21,734 bases of DNA from Brevundimonas sp. UBA986 (GTDB lineage: Bacteria; Pseudomonadota; Alphaproteobacteria; Caulobacterales; Caulobacteraceae), in NCBI GenBank assembly GCA_002292165.1, contig DBBK01000212.1:1-21734 (forward strand). Reading direction: 5' to 3'. Below the pieces are notes generated by a model, which had not been told where the DNA came from, made no database searches, and saw nothing but the letters and a program-made list of their open reading frames with translations. Each line of letters starts with the position of its first letter. Within the stretch, counting starts at the first letter, position 1. Shown here piece after piece: positions 7,705 through 15,520 of the stretch. A program made the translations under genes and the position numbers.

Positions 7705-8595
7705 CTAGCCGGCGGACGTGCTTTCGGCCGCAGCTGCCCTGTTGATGGCCTCGGCCAGACGGACCGCTGCTCTCGCGAGCTGTTCGCGAACGATCGGCGT
7801 GGCGCCGTCGACATAGGCTTGGCTGATCTGACCCCCGTTCGCACGTCCCTGGTCGGCCGCCGGCGGCGTCACGAGGTTTGGGTAGGCGTAGGTCTTGCTG
7901 ATCTGGAAACTCTCCAGGGCCCATTGTTCCACCGACTGGCCCCGCCATTCGGCGCCGTGGGCGCGGATGAGATCGCGCACCTCGCCGAGCCGCTCCTGAT
8001 CGGCGCCGACCGCCGCCGTCACCAGATCGCCGTCCCACAGGGCGTGGAGATTGCGCGCCCGTCCGCCGGGGAGGGGGGTGATCTGGACGTCGTTGCCGCC
8101 CTTGTCGCTATTCTCGCCGACATGAAGCGGTTGGTGGACGTCCTCAATGAAATGGGCGAGCTGTTCGAGCACCAGCAATCGCGAGAGATCTGAAAGCCCG
8201 GGATTGGCGAGATCGATCTCTGCTCGGCGGATCGCGCCGGTCACGCAATCGCCGTCGATGCAGAAGAGGCCGGTCGGAGCCGGGCGAGATATCGGCGTGT
8301 TCACGTAGTGAAGCGTGCTCATGTAGTCGAAGCTGGCCATGTGTGCGCCCCGAACGCAGTCGGCCCAGGTCGAGGCATCGGCCAGAGACGCGACGGGGCA
8401 GGCGGTTGCGCCCTCCTGGCCCGGAGACTGGGCGACCAGTCGATCCACGAGCGCGCGCCCCCGCGGGGTCAGCTGCTCGTAGGCGAGATCGCCGATGAGC
8501 CTGTGGCCGGCGCCGCCCCAGGCCATGGCCGGCGCCGGCAGGAGGAGGCAGGCGGCTACAAGGGCTGCGACAGTTCCGCCGAAGGTCCGGGCCAT
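7705..8595 (-). CDS. S1/P1 family secreted zinc nuclease
   Basis: This 296-residue protein has a signal peptide (MARTFGGTVAALVAACLLLP, then APAMA) cleaved just before Trp26. That makes Trp the mature N-terminus, as needed in P1 nuclease, where the N-terminal Trp binds zinc. The other ligands are all present: His31 (GAGHR), Asp79 (STWAD), His96 (LHYVN), His148 and Asp152 (HFIED), His158 (HQPLH), His184 and Asp188 (HALWD). Spacing in the HxxxD regions matches P1. The enzyme cleaves single-stranded DNA and RNA, releasing 5'-nucleotides, and would act in the periplasm or outside the cell, for example in phosphate or nucleotide scavenging. It follows the RES toxin gene by 97 bp on the same strand and converges on the amidase operon (gap 7530-7704, no clear terminator). 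Confidence 0.92.
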   Translation of the reverse strand: MARTFGGTVAALVAACLLLPAPAMAWGGAGHRLIGDLAYEQLTPRGRALVDRLVAQSPGQEGATACPVASLADASTWADCVRGAHMASFDYMSTLHYVNTPISRPAPTGLFCIDGDCVTGAIRRAEIDLANPGLSDLSRLLVLEQLAHFIEDVHQPLHVGENSDKGGNDVQITPLPGGRARNLHALWDGDLVTAAVGADQERLGEVRDLIRAHGAEWRGQSVEQWALESFQISKTYAYPNLVTPPAADQGRANGGQISQAYVDGATPIVREQLARAAVRLAEAINRAAAAESTSAG

Positions 8596-8692
8596 TTGGG
8601 GTCTCTACAGACAGGTGAGGGAAGTTTGGATGTAGGGGATTCTGATGACGGTTCAGTTTCAGCGTCCGACCTGTCCCGAGGCTCCAGCGGTC

Positions 8693-9277
8693 TCAATCCG
8701 TCAGGTCCAGCGACCTGTCGAGCATCAACTGGTAGAACCAGTTTTGATGAAGGTCCTTGCGGGTCTCGACGATGTCGGGCGGACCGGCGCGTTCGAAGAT
8801 GGCGTAGCAGAGCTCATCGTCGTCGTGACTTGCCCGGTAGGCGATCCCGTCCAGATTGGCGGGATGATGAAACAGCGCCGCCGACCATTGCTGGGCGATA
8901 GCGTAGGGCGGCGCGCCGTGGGTGACGGCTGCCGTAGCCCCCAGAGGCGAAAGCCCGCGCCCGTGCAACATCGCCAGCTTCAGCGGACGCGGCCACGAGA
9001 GGGTGGCATAGGCCTTTGAGGCGATGAAGTCCCTGGCCAGCAGTTGAAGACCCGGGTTCCGCTCAAAGGACTCCGCAAAAGCGCCCTCAACCGCCGCCGC
9101 GACGTAGGTCGTGCCGTAGCTCCCGTCGGGGGCGTTCAGCCGGCCGAGATCCGACGTGTCGAAATAAACAGGCCCGAACGCACCATTGTGAAAACGGTGC
9201 AGGAGAGCGCCGGCCGGGACTTCGATGATCAGCGGTGTCCGCGAGGCGAGGTTCGCCGGCGGTTTCGGCGCGGTCAC
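8693..9277 (-). CDS. RES-domain toxin (NAD+-degrading type)
   Basis: A 194-residue protein starting at a GTG that overlaps the stop of the antitoxin gene (GTGA, 9274-9277). The RES pattern is visible: Arg28 in LLHRFH, followed by GPVYFD and GSYGTTYVAAAVEGAFAES with conserved Tyr and Glu (Glu64 or Glu69), and Ser150 in AYRASHDDDELCYAIF. Characterised members of the family (MbcT, ParT, Xre-RES pairs) act in the cytoplasm by degrading NAD+ or modifying target proteins with ADP-ribose. It is neutralised by the upstream DUF2384-type antitoxin encoded by the same operon. The length fits the family. The exact reaction of this member is not predictable from sequence. Confidence 0.85.
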   Translation of the reverse strand: MTAPKPPANLASRTPLIIEVPAGALLHRFHNGAFGPVYFDTSDLGRLNAPDGSYGTTYVAAAVEGAFAESFERNPGLQLLARDFIASKAYATLSWPRPLKLAMLHGRGLSPLGATAAVTHGAPPYAIAQQWSAALFHHPANLDGIAYRASHDDDELCYAIFERAGPPDIVETRKDLHQNWFYQLMLDRSLDLTD

Positions 9278-9981
9278 GCGCCCTGGACGCCGATCCGACG
9301 GGCGGATTCGACAACGCGCGCCACATCTCCGGCCTTGAGGACGTCAATGGGCCGCGCGCCGCCCAGGGCGCTGTCCTTGTTGACGAGAAAGCTCAGCAAC
9401 ATCCACGGACTTTTGCTCGGAAAGGCCCTGGTCACGGCTTTCAATCCCTCCACCACGGATCCGTCCGATAGAAACTGGATCACCGGATAACGACGACGGT
9501 TGGAAGGACCCGGTACCGCAAGCACCGAGCCCTCGCGAACCCGTTTGGATACGGCCTGAGACGTCACACCGTTCATGAGCTCGCGAACCTGCTCCAGTTC
9601 AAAGGCTCCCTCGGCCTTCACCAGATCCTCGTTGCGACGTTTGACGCCGCGGGCCAGCAACTGCGCTTGCGCACTGGGCTCATAGGCCGAGGCGTCCGGG
9701 TCCGGCGCGACGCCCTGCGCAGCCTCTCTGCTGGCCTGGATGATCTCGAAGTGGACAGGTCCGTCCATATGGGTCACGGCCTCTCGCGCCTCTGCGCTTT
9801 CGAGGATCAGCCCAAACCGCGCGCCCTTCGGAAGCGCGTGCGTGAAGGTAACCATGCCGTCCAGCGCCTTGCCTGTCGCGAGGTAAACCGTCCCGGACAC
9901 CAGGTTTCCATGCTCTTCGGATCGGGCGCTTCGCACGCCCTTGCGGATAGAGGACGGTTTTGTGGTCATCGAGGCTGGCAT
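9274..9981 (-). CDS. Xre/MbcA/ParS-type (DUF2384) antitoxin with long N-terminal extension
   Basis: I choose the ATG at 9979-9981 because AGGGAG lies 6 bases upstream; the open frame to 10062 and a second ATG at 9969 are less well placed. The product has 235 residues. Residues about 127-170 carry a helix-turn-helix-like segment (VTSQAVSKRVREGSVLAVPG, then RRRYPVIQF), and residues about 185-232 match the DUF2384 toxin-binding domain (SALGGARPIDVLKAGD). The first 110 residues are an extra region (VYLATGKALDGMVTFTHALP, then VHFEIIQAS) not needed in small members. It should bind and inhibit the RES protein and repress its own promoter. The overlap with the toxin gene makes it the first gene of a two-gene operon. 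Confidence 0.8.
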   Translation of the reverse strand: MPASMTTKPSSIRKGVRSARSEEHGNLVSGTVYLATGKALDGMVTFTHALPKGARFGLILESAEAREAVTHMDGPVHFEIIQASREAAQGVAPDPDASAYEPSAQAQLLARGVKRRNEDLVKAEGAFELEQVRELMNGVTSQAVSKRVREGSVLAVPGPSNRRRYPVIQFLSDGSVVEGLKAVTRAFPSKSPWMLLSFLVNKDSALGGARPIDVLKAGDVARVVESARRIGVQGA

Positions 9982-10011
9982 GGCGGGCTCCCTAGATCTC
10001 CATCTGGGGGC

Positions 10012-10040
10012 ACTATCCTCCTTTTTCAACAGGAGGACAA
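10012..10040 (-). promoter_or_regulatory. putative promoter and operator of the RES/Xre operon
   Basis: On the minus strand TTGTCC (10035-10040) and GATAGT (10012-10017) are spaced by 17 bp and each match 4 of 6 bases of the sigma-70 consensus. An inverted repeat TCCTCC-N10-GGAGGA (10016-10037) spans the spacer, a good place for an autorepressor. It lies about 30-60 bp before the antitoxin start. The call rests on position and symmetry only. Confidence 0.35.
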
Positions 10041-10149
10041 CCAACGCAACCAAAACAACCATCGAAACGGCTGGCAGCTTTCATTCTCCAGGCGCGTGGT
10101 CGCACCGCCGTGAACCAGCCCGGCGTTCTGTCGTCCTGATGGACCGGCG

Positions 10150-12513
10150 TCAGGTGGGCTGTGCGCCGTTCGCGACAGGGCCCGTGTAGGCCGGGTCCAG
10201 CGCCTGATTCATCAGGTGAGCCAGACGGAAGCCGGCGTAGCGAACGCGATCCTCGGCCACGCGGTCGTGGGCCGCGAGATAGGCGGCATCGATCGTCTGG
10301 ACCCGCTTTGCAGCGCCGCGTCTCAGAACCGCGGTCGTGGCGGAATACTGGCAGTTGGGCCCCACGCGGACGCAGTAGAGGGTCGTGGGGGCGAGCGTGA
10401 TCGCATACGACTCATTGGCCCAGGCCTGAGGATCGCCCTGGATGATCGTCCGCTCCTGCGCGAGGCTCGTATTCGCCATCAGGGTGTCGACCGCCCGGTA
10501 GGTGATCGTGTTGGCGCCCCAACTCGACTTGTAGTCGGCGCGTTTGCGGACGCGGTTGAACAGTCCGGCCTCGAGAATACAGGCATCCCAGACCGAATGC
10601 AGGTTATCAGACCGGTAACTCGATCCGCCGCAGCGGAAGCTCGGCACGTCGATCCCGTTGCCGCCCCGATCGTCCGCGAAGGAGACGTGCAAGGGTTGGT
10701 GAATGTCGCCGAGCCAGTGGCCTATGGCCATCAGCGCGAAAACCCGATCGGCTCGAGACCGCGAGGTATCGCGCAGAATGGCCAGATCGCGGGTGATGCC
10801 CGAAAGAATGCACTCGCCGTCCCGGGGGCAGGCCGCGCTGTCGATGGACAGGATATCTCGCCCGACATTGATGAAGTGGTCATCCGGATGGGCGCGAGGC
10901 ATCGCGTCCTCCTCGAGACAGCCGATGTTGAACGAGGTGTAGTGGCGATCCGGCAACCGCCCGCGCCCCGGCACCTGGACGCCGCCCGCGTTGGATTGCA
11001 TCAGTTCAATCAGGGCCGCGCGACTGGTGGGCGTAAGATTGCGATAGGCGGCATAGGTATCCAGCCGCCAGCCGCCGACCAGATCGACCTTGGCTCCGAG
11101 CGAGACGCCCAGACTTTCAGCACGCCCGTTGATCTTCGGATTGCCGAGATCCGGGCCGAAATTATAGGCGATGATGTGCGAGCTCGCCCCCGTGGGGGAG
11201 ACGAAGTATGGGTTCGCTGAAGTCACGGTGAAGGTCGTCGGAAACCCCTGCGACACCGCTTCATAGTCGCGCAGGCCATAGCGGACATCGGCGTTCAAAG
11301 AGACCCTGTCCCCGAGGTCCTGATTGAGAACCAGATAGGCGCTGTGCCGCGTTTGACGCGGCATCACGTTCAAGCCCTCGCGGTGATTATAGAGATTGGC
11401 CTGCCCCGCGAGAAAGTCGCCGGGGCGCAGGCCGACCCCGTTCTGCCCCGGGGGGATGGCGTAGGTCGGCACGTATCCGCCCGCGGCGGCGTTGAAGACG
11501 ACGATATTACCAGGATTGCTGAAGATGCGGCGGCGGTCGGAGCCGCCGAACCGCCGCAGGTCCGCGTCGCTCGCGCGGTCCCGCTCGGAGGCCGCCAGGC
11601 GGCTGCGGTCGTTGTATTCGTAGACGCCCAGGATCGAGCCCGAAGACCAGCGGCGGCCGAAGGTCTGCGCGATCTGGAATTCGTCGCTGGCCCCGTCTGT
11701 GTTGGCCCCATATCGGACCCGCGTCTCGGCGCCGTCGTAGTCGTCCCGGAGGATGATGTTGACCACGCCGCCGACCGCGTCCGCGCCGTACAAGGCGGAG
11801 GCTCCGTCGAGCAGCACGTCGATGCGGGCGACGGCGCTGGTCGGAATGGTGGAGACGTCGGCGAAATCGCCCTTGTTTCCCGTCCCCGCCATGCGGCGCC
11901 CGTTCACCAGCACGAGGGTCGCATCGCTGCCCAGCCCGCGCAGGTTCACGCCCGAGGCGTAAAAGCTGTTGGCTCCGGTCCGGTCGCCGCCGTTGCTCAT
12001 CGCCGCATCATTGCCCGTCCCCCCGAAGTTCTGCGGCAGGGCGGCGAGCGCCTGGGCGACCGTGCCATGTCCCTGGCGGTCGATGTCGTCCCGGGTGACG
12101 GTGACGACCGGCGAGGGGCCGTCGCCCGCCCCCCGGATGAGGCTGCCGGTGACCACGACTTCGGCGAGCTCGGTGGCCTCGTCCGTGATCTCCGCACGTG
12201 CGTCAGGATCGAAGACGACGAGGGTGTTGGGACTGGCGCGCCGCGCGCGCAGGCCGGTGCCTCGCAGGAGGGCGGCCAGCGCCTGATCCGTTGTGAACGC
12301 GCCGCTGACGCCGGGCGATTGCCGCCCCGCCACCAGATCGGTGGAATAGAGGATCTGTTCTCCGCTCTGGGCGGCGAAGAGCGGCAGGGCGGCGTTGAGC
12401 GGACCGGCCGGGACCCGGAACTGGACAGAGGGCGCTTGCGACTGCGCCAGGACGGGCGTCGCCGCGACAAGTGCGAGCGCGCCGAGCGCAGTCGAACAGA
12501 GACCGAAACGCAT
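10150..12513 (-). CDS. chimeric protein: STN/TonB-dependent receptor N-terminus fused to S1/P1 nuclease C-terminal part
   Basis: The start is ATG 12513, with GGGGGAG 5 bases upstream and a signal peptide (MRFGLCSTALGALALVAATP, cleaved near AQA); 787 residues. Residues 31-101 are an STN signalling domain (FRVPAGPLNAALPLFAAQSG). Residues 115-255 are a TonB plug (AEVVVTGSLIR, LRGLGSDATLVLVNGRRM, ASALYGADAVGGVVNIILR). About 260-515 are beta-barrel strands, far short of the several hundred more residues usual for the family. From about 520 the sequence is S1/P1 nuclease: His546 (DDHFINV), His599 and Asp603 (HWLGD), His609 (HQPLH), His639 and Asp643 (HSVWD). The nuclease lacks its mature N-terminal Trp and first His, so its zinc cluster is incomplete. 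Outer-membrane insertion is doubtful. A deletion joining two adjacent genes is the simplest explanation. It sits directly after fecR. Confidence 0.88.
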   Translation of the reverse strand: MRFGLCSTALGALALVAATPVLAQSQAPSVQFRVPAGPLNAALPLFAAQSGEQILYSTDLVAGRQSPGVSGAFTTDQALAALLRGTGLRARRASPNTLVVFDPDARAEITDEATELAEVVVTGSLIRGAGDGPSPVVTVTRDDIDRQGHGTVAQALAALPQNFGGTGNDAAMSNGGDRTGANSFYASGVNLRGLGSDATLVLVNGRRMAGTGNKGDFADVSTIPTSAVARIDVLLDGASALYGADAVGGVVNIILRDDYDGAETRVRYGANTDGASDEFQIAQTFGRRWSSGSILGVYEYNDRSRLAASERDRASDADLRRFGGSDRRRIFSNPGNIVVFNAAAGGYVPTYAIPPGQNGVGLRPGDFLAGQANLYNHREGLNVMPRQTRHSAYLVLNQDLGDRVSLNADVRYGLRDYEAVSQGFPTTFTVTSANPYFVSPTGASSHIIAYNFGPDLGNPKINGRAESLGVSLGAKVDLVGGWRLDTYAAYRNLTPTSRAALIELMQSNAGGVQVPGRGRLPDRHYTSFNIGCLEEDAMPRAHPDDHFINVGRDILSIDSAACPRDGECILSGITRDLAILRDTSRSRADRVFALMAIGHWLGDIHQPLHVSFADDRGGNGIDVPSFRCGGSSYRSDNLHSVWDACILEAGLFNRVRKRADYKSSWGANTITYRAVDTLMANTSLAQERTIIQGDPQAWANESYAITLAPTTLYCVRVGPNCQYSATTAVLRRGAAKRVQTIDAAYLAAHDRVAEDRVRYAGFRLAHLMNQALDPAYTGPVANGAQPT

Positions 12514-12585
12514 AAATACTCCCCCGAAATGGATATCCGCACAGACGCGGGTCGGGGAAGAGACGAAGGGGCGCGGCAAAACCCC

Positions 12586-13581
12586 TCAGGGCACCGCCGG
12601 ATTATTCGCAGGAGCGTCACGAACGACGATCTCGCCGGCCGGCGTGCGCTCGGCGACGACGGGGTAGAGTTGGGTGAGCGCCGAAACGAAGCCCTCCACA
12701 TCGCCCGTATTGAATGCGCCGCTGACGGCGATGTCGGATATCCCCGGGGCTTGCAGGACGACCTTGACGCGGCTGTACCGGTTGACTTCCGACACCGCCG
12801 CCTGGACGGTGTCTCCCGCGAAGATCAAACGTCCGGTCGTCCAGCTGGTTTCAGATCCGGCGTCCACCGCCCGCACTTCCGGTCGCCGTTCTGTGGTGAC
12901 GATCTGTTGGCCCGGCGTCAGCGACCAGCGGGGCGACGGCGACGATCGGTCCCGAACATCGACCTTGCCCTCTACGAGGGTCACCTGCGCGCCGCCTCCC
13001 GAGCGTCGCACGTCAAATCGTGTGCCGACGGCGGTGACGTCGGTGCCGCCCGCGCTGACGACGAACGGACGGGTTCGGTCGCCCTTCACCTCGAAGAACG
13101 CCTGGCCGGCGGCCAGCTCAACGGCGCGGCGATGGCCTGTGAGGCTGACCCTGATGCGCGAGTCCGTGTCGAGCGTGACCCGCGAACCATCCGCCAGGAC
13201 GACCATTCGCCGTTCACCCAGGCCGGTCTCATAGCTTTCGTCCCGCGCCATCCAGAACGTCACGCCGACGGCCAGGGCCAGGGCGGTCGCCACAGCGCCG
13301 ATCGGGAGAAACGCCTTGGAGAGGCGGGAGCGCGCCCGTCGCGAAACGTCCGCCCGTGCCCGCGCGCCTTCGGTCAGCGCGGCGATGTCAGCGTCGCCTT
13401 TGAGGGTTCCGGCCGCTTCCCACATCGACTCGATCCGGGCGTAGGCCTCCGCGTTCTCGGGATTGCGCCGCCACTGGCTGAAGGCCGTGACATCGGCGGC
13501 CGCCACGCGCTTCTGATTGAGCGTGGCGAACCATGACGCGGCTTCGCGCCGTCTCAGGTCCAGGTCTGTATCCGCAGTCAT
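12586..13581 (-). CDS. FecR-type anti-sigma factor / signal transducer
   Basis: This 331-residue protein has the usual three parts. Residues 10-57 form the cytoplasmic sigma-binding region (ASWFATLNQKRVAAADVTAF, then WRRNPENAEAYARIE), the DUF4880 type. A membrane segment lies at about 90-111 (FLPIGAVATALALAVGVTFW). Residues about 120-215 are the periplasmic FecR domain (MVVLADGSRVTLDTDSRIRV, VELAAGQAFFEVKGD, VTAVGTRFDVR). The C-terminus (ISDIAVSGAFNTGDVEGFVS) resembles the STN-like DUF4974 domain that contacts the receptor. It holds the sigma factor inactive until the ligand-bound receptor signals through its STN domain. The gene starts 10 bp after the sigma gene and ends 72 bp before the receptor gene, the classic order. 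Confidence 0.92.
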   Translation of the reverse strand: MTADTDLDLRRREAASWFATLNQKRVAAADVTAFSQWRRNPENAEAYARIESMWEAAGTLKGDADIAALTEGARARADVSRRARSRLSKAFLPIGAVATALALAVGVTFWMARDESYETGLGERRMVVLADGSRVTLDTDSRIRVSLTGHRRAVELAAGQAFFEVKGDRTRPFVVSAGGTDVTAVGTRFDVRRSGGGAQVTLVEGKVDVRDRSSPSPRWSLTPGQQIVTTERRPEVRAVDAGSETSWTTGRLIFAGDTVQAAVSEVNRYSRVKVVLQAPGISDIAVSGAFNTGDVEGFVSALTQLYPVVAERTPAGEIVVRDAPANNPAVP

Positions 13582-13591
13582 CGTGCGTGCC

Positions 13592-14083
13592 TTAGACGTC
13601 CAGTTGCGCCATGCAGTGCGCGACAGCCTTGGCCATCCGCCGCTCCACCGTAGCCAAGCTGATCCCGTGCGCCAGAGCGATCTCGCCGTACGTCATACCG
13701 TCAAACCGGCTCAGGACGAAGACGTCCCTGTAGAGCGGCGGCATGGTCAGGAGGATTTGCTTGAGGTGAAGGCGATCAACCGGCGCTTCCGCCGCTGTGC
13801 CGGCAACCGGCGTTGAGCCCTGCAGCGCCCGCTCCCGCAGCGCCAGGCGCCGTCTTTCGTCGCGCACGAGGTTCAGGGCGACTCTGAGCAGCAACGCTTT
13901 GGGATGGCGGATGTCGTCGAGCAGATAGGGGGTGATGCGGAGATAGGTCTCCTGGACCACGTCCGCGGCCTCGTCGGCGCCGACCCGTCCGCTGAGCCGT
14001 TTGCCCAGCCAGACCGAATAGCGGCGGTAGAGCCCGTTCAGACTCGCCGCCGCGCCCGGATTCAACTCCTTCACATCGCTCAA
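13592..14083 (-). CDS. FecI-type ECF RNA polymerase sigma factor
   Basis: I choose a TTG start at 14083 because GGAGG lies 5 bases upstream, giving 163 residues, the family length. The open frame reaches 14266 and an ATG exists at 14191, but the extra residues are Arg/Pro-rich and lack a Shine-Dalgarno sequence. Region 2 is LNGLYRRYSVWLGKRL through ADVVQETYLRIT and RHPKALLLRVALNLVRDERR. Region 4 is LLTMPPLYRDVFVLSRFDGM, then YGEIALAHGISLATVERRMA, with the expected helix-turn-helix. It directs RNA polymerase to the receptor promoter once FecR releases it. The unit runs sigma, FecR, receptor on the minus strand, and is divergent from the LuxR-type gene across a 510-bp gap. Confidence 0.9.
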   Translation of the reverse strand: MSDVKELNPGAAASLNGLYRRYSVWLGKRLSGRVGADEAADVVQETYLRITPYLLDDIRHPKALLLRVALNLVRDERRRLALRERALQGSTPVAGTAAEAPVDRLHLKQILLTMPPLYRDVFVLSRFDGMTYGEIALAHGISLATVERRMAKAVAHCMAQLDV

Positions 14084-14593
14084 CGCGACCTCCAGCCGGT
14101 TTTCAGGCGGCAGGAATCCGAGAGCGCGCCCGCGACGGATCGGGCGCGCGCAAGCGCGCGCCGCGGTCGATTGCGGACGGACGCCGCGCATCAGAGGCGC
14201 GGCCGTAAAGGTTGAGCTTCGCACAGGGGATTCCCGGCCCCTATCGACGCGAGCGCCGACCCCCAAGCATGAATCAAACCGAGTCCGGGCGCAAGGCGGA
14301 GGGGTCGGGCGAGGAATCCTCTGCGAAGAGGCCCGCTACTTCAGGGTGAAACGCCGCCTCCGCCATGGGCAGGCCCCGGCTCAAGTTCCGCCCCTATCTG
14401 ACGGCGCCCGACGCGTCACCGTTTAGGCGCCGACAGTGTCGAGGGCAAGCGGCCCCCTGGAGCGTTGCCGTGGCGGTCAGCACCCGGCCTGCGGCCGGGT
14501 GTCCGCAAGAAAGTTGCGGAGGTTCCGCAAGGAGCCTGCATTGAAGCGCCGGTGGCTCCATCCGAATATCCCGCCTCAAAGACGAGGAATTTC
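14084..14593. other. 510-bp divergent intergenic region
   Basis: This gap separates the sigma-factor gene (leftward) from the LuxR-type gene (rightward). No open frame in it looks real. It holds a perfect GC palindrome at 14143-14162 (GGCGCGCGC, AA, GCGCGCGCC) and, nearer the LuxR gene, a cluster of hairpins at 14481-14530 listed separately. Promoters for both directions must lie here, but I see no convincing -35/-10 pair. Confidence 0.6.
14481..14530 (+). promoter_or_regulatory. leader with GC hairpin and two mutually exclusive stems before luxR-type gene
   Basis: CACCCGGCC (14481-14489) and GGCCGGGTG (14493-14501) form a perfect 9-bp stem with a TGC loop. Next, TCCGCAA (14502-14508) can pair with TTGCGGA (14514-14520), which can instead pair with a second TCCGCAA (14524-14530). 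The two 7-bp stems exclude each other. The cluster lies 64 bp before the ATG of the LuxR-type gene, suiting attenuation or a protein-binding site. Function is inferred. Confidence 0.4.
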
Positions 14594-14833
14594 ATGCCCT
14601 CAGACCCTCAAATGCATTTCCGATCACAAGGCCCCTTGTTGAGCCCGCGAGAACTCGAATGCGTGGTTTGGGTCAGCCGCGGAAAGAGTTCGAGCGATAT
14701 CGGTAGCATCCTGGGCCTGTCGCCCCGGACCGTTGACAGCTATATCGAGAAGGTCTGCGCCAAGCTTCGCGTTCGGACGCGCATCGAGGCCGTCGCCCTG
14801 GCCGTCCGGACCGGAATCATCGATCCCGATTAG
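14594..14833 (+). CDS. small stand-alone LuxR/GerE-type transcriptional regulator
   Basis: I choose ATG 14594 because GAGGAA (14584-14589) is 4 bases upstream; the longer reading from 14465 crosses the hairpin leader. The 79-residue product begins MPSDPQMHFRSQGPLLSPRE. Residues about 18-72 are a GerE-type helix-turn-helix: LSPRELECVVWVSRGKSSSD, IGSILGLSPRTVDSYIEKVC, AKLRVRTRIEAVALA. No sensory or receiver domain is present, so it must bind DNA directly or be controlled by a partner. Small single-domain LuxR proteins of this kind are common in Caulobacterales. It precedes the NTF2-like gene by 65 bp on the same strand and may share its transcript. Confidence 0.88.
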   Translation: MPSDPQMHFRSQGPLLSPRELECVVWVSRGKSSSDIGSILGLSPRTVDSYIEKVCAKLRVRTRIEAVALAVRTGIIDPD

Positions 14834-14898
14834 GTGGCTCTTGCACACGCAGTGCGGGATAATCGTCCGGGAATCGGTTCATGATCGCCAACTGAACG

Positions 14899-15312
14899 GT
14901 GATCATAGTGCGCATGCCCAGAGACCTCGTCCAAACCTTCGCCGGTGAGATCGCCTCGCGCGACGCCAGAAGACTGGCGCCTTATCTCTCGGAGAGTGTC
15001 CAGGCCCGGTTTGATGTCGCCGGCACCGTGGTGGGACGCGCGGCCCTTCTGGCATTCTGGCGTCGCCTCTTCCAGTCGTATGCGCTGTTCGAGCTTCATA
15101 TTCTAAAGGCGGTCGCAGAAGACGACATGGTCATCGCCGACAGCGTCTACCTGCTCGGCAAACGCGGAAGCGACCCGATGCCCGTGAGGGCCATTACGAT
15201 TTTTGAAGTCCGCCAGAAGCTCATCACCCATTGGCGCGATCACGCCGATCTGGCGGAGGTTCCGCAAGCAGAGATGGATCGGTGGCGCCGGCTCGGTGCC
15301 GCGCGCTGGTGA
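14899..15312 (+). CDS. SnoaL/NTF2-like fold protein
   Basis: The frame gives 137 residues from a GTG at 14899; a GTG at 14908 and an ATG at 14914 (MPRDLVQTFAGEIASRDARR) are equally possible, and no Shine-Dalgarno sequence decides. The pattern matches the NTF2-like cone fold: an N-terminal helix (VQTFAGEIASRDARRLAPYL), then VVGRAALLAFWRRLFQSYAL, the strand pair LHILKAVAEDDMVIADSVYL, and the closing strands VRAITIFEVRQKLITHWRDH. Relatives include SnoaL-type polyketide cyclases and limonene epoxide hydrolase-like proteins. The exact chemistry cannot be read from sequence. It lies downstream of the LuxR-type gene and may be its partner or target. Confidence 0.75.
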   Translation: MIIVRMPRDLVQTFAGEIASRDARRLAPYLSESVQARFDVAGTVVGRAALLAFWRRLFQSYALFELHILKAVAEDDMVIADSVYLLGKRGSDPMPVRAITIFEVRQKLITHWRDHADLAEVPQAEMDRWRRLGAARW

Positions 15313-15520
15313 CGGCGTAGGGATTAAGCAGGAGGGGAGGGGGCGGGCCGGGAACTTCTGTGCGAAGCACGACCTCTTCACCGGTGATCGCCACCGACGC
15401 AACGCGTCCCCTGGCTCAAGATCCAAGGCTATCCGGTCGAGGCCCGCCGACTGTCATCGTATCAAGACCGCAAGAGAATCCAAGACCGCGCACGCCGGCG
15501 AAGTGTCCGGATCGCCCTGT

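Noticed and set aside
5862..7844. Two long minus-strand frames across the protease-amidase gene
   Set aside because: They oppose a frame with complete catalytic motifs and look like complementary-strand artefacts.
11344..13536. 730-codon open frame on the plus strand
   Set aside because: It lies antisense to the receptor fusion and fecR, whose domains are unmistakable. Its translation is rich in Arg, Gly, Asp and His without any domain pattern, typical of a GC-rich shadow frame.
14143..14162. Perfect GC palindrome as a terminator
   Set aside because: It lies upstream of both divergent genes, has no T-tract and is made of alternating GC, which arises easily in this composition.
14084..14266. 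N-terminal extension of the FecI-type sigma factor
   Set aside because: TTG 14083 has a strong GGAGG at ideal spacing and gives the usual family length; the extension is Arg/Pro-rich.
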